From Pseudomonadota bacterium (GTDB lineage Bacteria; Pseudomonadota; Gammaproteobacteria; Burkholderiales; Burkholderiaceae), in contig CAUJJP010000126.1 of the NCBI GenBank assembly GCA_963205525.1, positions 1-6,251 on the forward strand: DNA of 6,251 bases, given 5' to 3'. Below the pieces are notes generated by a model, which was given only the letters and a program-made list of their open reading frames with translations, was not told the DNA's origin and did no database searches. Position numbers and translations under genes: made by a program. This document shows, in pieces, positions 5,341-6,251 of the stretch; within the stretch, counting starts at the first letter, position 1; every line of letters starts with the position of its first letter.

Positions 5341-6251
5341 ATGCCCCCCACTGACACGAGACGCGAGCCGGGATTCGGCCTCACCGTCGGCCCGCTGCTG
5401 TACTGGTGGCCGCGCGCCCAGACCATGGCCTTCTACGCCGAGGTCGCCGAAGGTCCGGCCGACACCGTCGTCCTCGGCGAGGCGGTGTGCTCGCGGCGCA
5501 ACGAGTTCAAGCCCGACGACTGGCTGGCGCTGGCGCGCGACCTGCAGGCGGCCGGCAAGCGCGTCGTGCTCGCCACCATGGGGCTGGTGATGGGCGAGGC
5601 CGAGCTGCGCGCGGCGCGCCGCATCTGCGAGCAGTCCGAGTTCGCGGTCGAGGCCGGCGACGCCTCCGCGGTGGCCATGCTGGCGCGCGCCCACGCCGCC
5701 GACCCGGCACGGCCGCCGTTCTGGATCGGCCCGCACGTCAACGCCTACAGCCGCCCGGCGCTCGCCGAGTGGGCGGCGCTGGGCGCCGGCACCTGGGTAC
5801 CGGCGCTGGAGCTCTCGATCGACGCCATCGCCCGCATCAACCCGGTCGCTGACCGCGTGGGCGGCGCCGCCGGTCCGGTCGCGACCGAGGTGTTCGCCTT
5901 CGGCCGCATGCCGCTGGCCTTCTCGGCGCGCTGCTTCACCGCCCGGCACCACCGGCTGAAGAAGGACGAGTGCGACTTCCGCTGCCGCGACGACGCCGAC
6001 GGCCTGCTGCTGGCGACCACCGAGGGCCGGCCCTTCCTGGTCCTGAACGGCATCCAGACCCAGTCCGCAGCCATCCACTGCCTGATCGGCGAGCGCGAAG
6101 CGCTGGCCGCAGCCGGCGTGCAGCGCCTGCGCCTGTCGCCCTGCAGCGGCGACTTCCTGCGCGTGATCGCGCTGCACGACGCCGTGTTCAACGGCGGCAT
6201 GGCGGCGCGTGACGCGCTGGCCGAGATGGCGGCGCTGACGTTGCCCGGCGA
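5341..6251 (+). CDS. ubiV: UbiV, oxygen-independent ubiquinone hydroxylation protein (U32 family), 3' end cut
   Basis: Partner of UbiU; in E. coli the two form a complex and each holds a [4Fe-4S] cluster. 303 codons are visible, against 292 in E. coli, so only the last few residues should be missing. Matches include VGPLLYWWPR, FYAEVAEGPADTVVLGEAVCSRR, VPALELS, FAFGRMPLAFSARCFTAR, KKDECDFRC, FLVLNGIQTQSA and RLSP. The cluster cysteines are C50, C198, C211 and C215; the last three have the same 13 and 4 residue steps as E. coli C180, C193 and C197. The ATG at 5341 is eight bases after the ubiU stop, with no clear ribosome site, which suggests coupled translation. ubiT often lies nearby in other genomes and might follow beyond the edge. 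Confidence 0.95.
   Translation, partial: MPPTDTRREPGFGLTVGPLLYWWPRAQTMAFYAEVAEGPADTVVLGEAVCSRRNEFKPDDWLALARDLQAAGKRVVLATMGLVMGEAELRAARRICEQSEFAVEAGDASAVAMLARAHAADPARPPFWIGPHVNAYSRPALAEWAALGAGTWVPALELSIDAIARINPVADRVGGAAGPVATEVFAFGRMPLAFSARCFTARHHRLKKDECDFRCRDDADGLLLATTEGRPFLVLNGIQTQSAAIHCLIGEREALAAAGVQRLRLSPCSGDFLRVIALHDAVFNGGMAARDALAEMAALTLPG

Noticed and set aside
5311..6200. Minus-strand frames opposite ubiV
   Set aside because: Low-complexity shadows; the plus strand encodes UbiV with all cluster cysteines.

Overview
The window is very GC-rich and every real gene shows the strong third-position G/C bias of a high-GC proteobacterium. Gene content (UbiU/UbiV, a DUF2249 protein, an E. coli Tsr-like chemoreceptor) and protein flavour suggest a facultatively anaerobic, motile betaproteobacterium, probably Burkholderiales. 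That placement is inference from sequence style; no search was run.

Layout. Positions 1-1586 (minus) hold the first 528 codons of an NDP-forming acyl-CoA synthetase-like protein that runs off the left edge. Positions 1587-1846 are a 260-base gap with a strong Shine-Dalgarno site, a bulged stem-loop and two short tandem repeats. Positions 1847-3796 (minus) hold a complete 649-residue methyl-accepting chemotaxis protein. Positions 3797-4014 are a divergent intergenic region with a sigma-28-like promoter facing the chemoreceptor, a 7-bp-arm inverted repeat in the middle, and an FNR/Dnr-like box facing right. Positions 4015-6251 (plus) hold a tight operon: a DUF2249 protein, ubiU, and ubiV (cut by the right edge).

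How it works together. UbiU and UbiV are [4Fe-4S] proteins of the U32 family that carry out oxygen-independent hydroxylation of the ubiquinone ring. All eight cluster-binding cysteines are present with the same spacing as in the E. coli proteins. The FNR-like box has 8 of 10 consensus bases, and a TA...T -10-like hexamer lies exactly where a class II FNR promoter would need it. The operon therefore looks like an anaerobically induced ubiquinone module, with a DUF2249 protein as its first gene. The divergent chemoreceptor looks like a flagellar-regulon gene. The acyl-CoA synthetase is the most architecturally unusual protein: it starts with what looks like an internally shortened ATP-grasp domain before its CoA-binding and ligase domains.

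No tRNA, rRNA, CRISPR array, insertion sequence or phage gene was seen.
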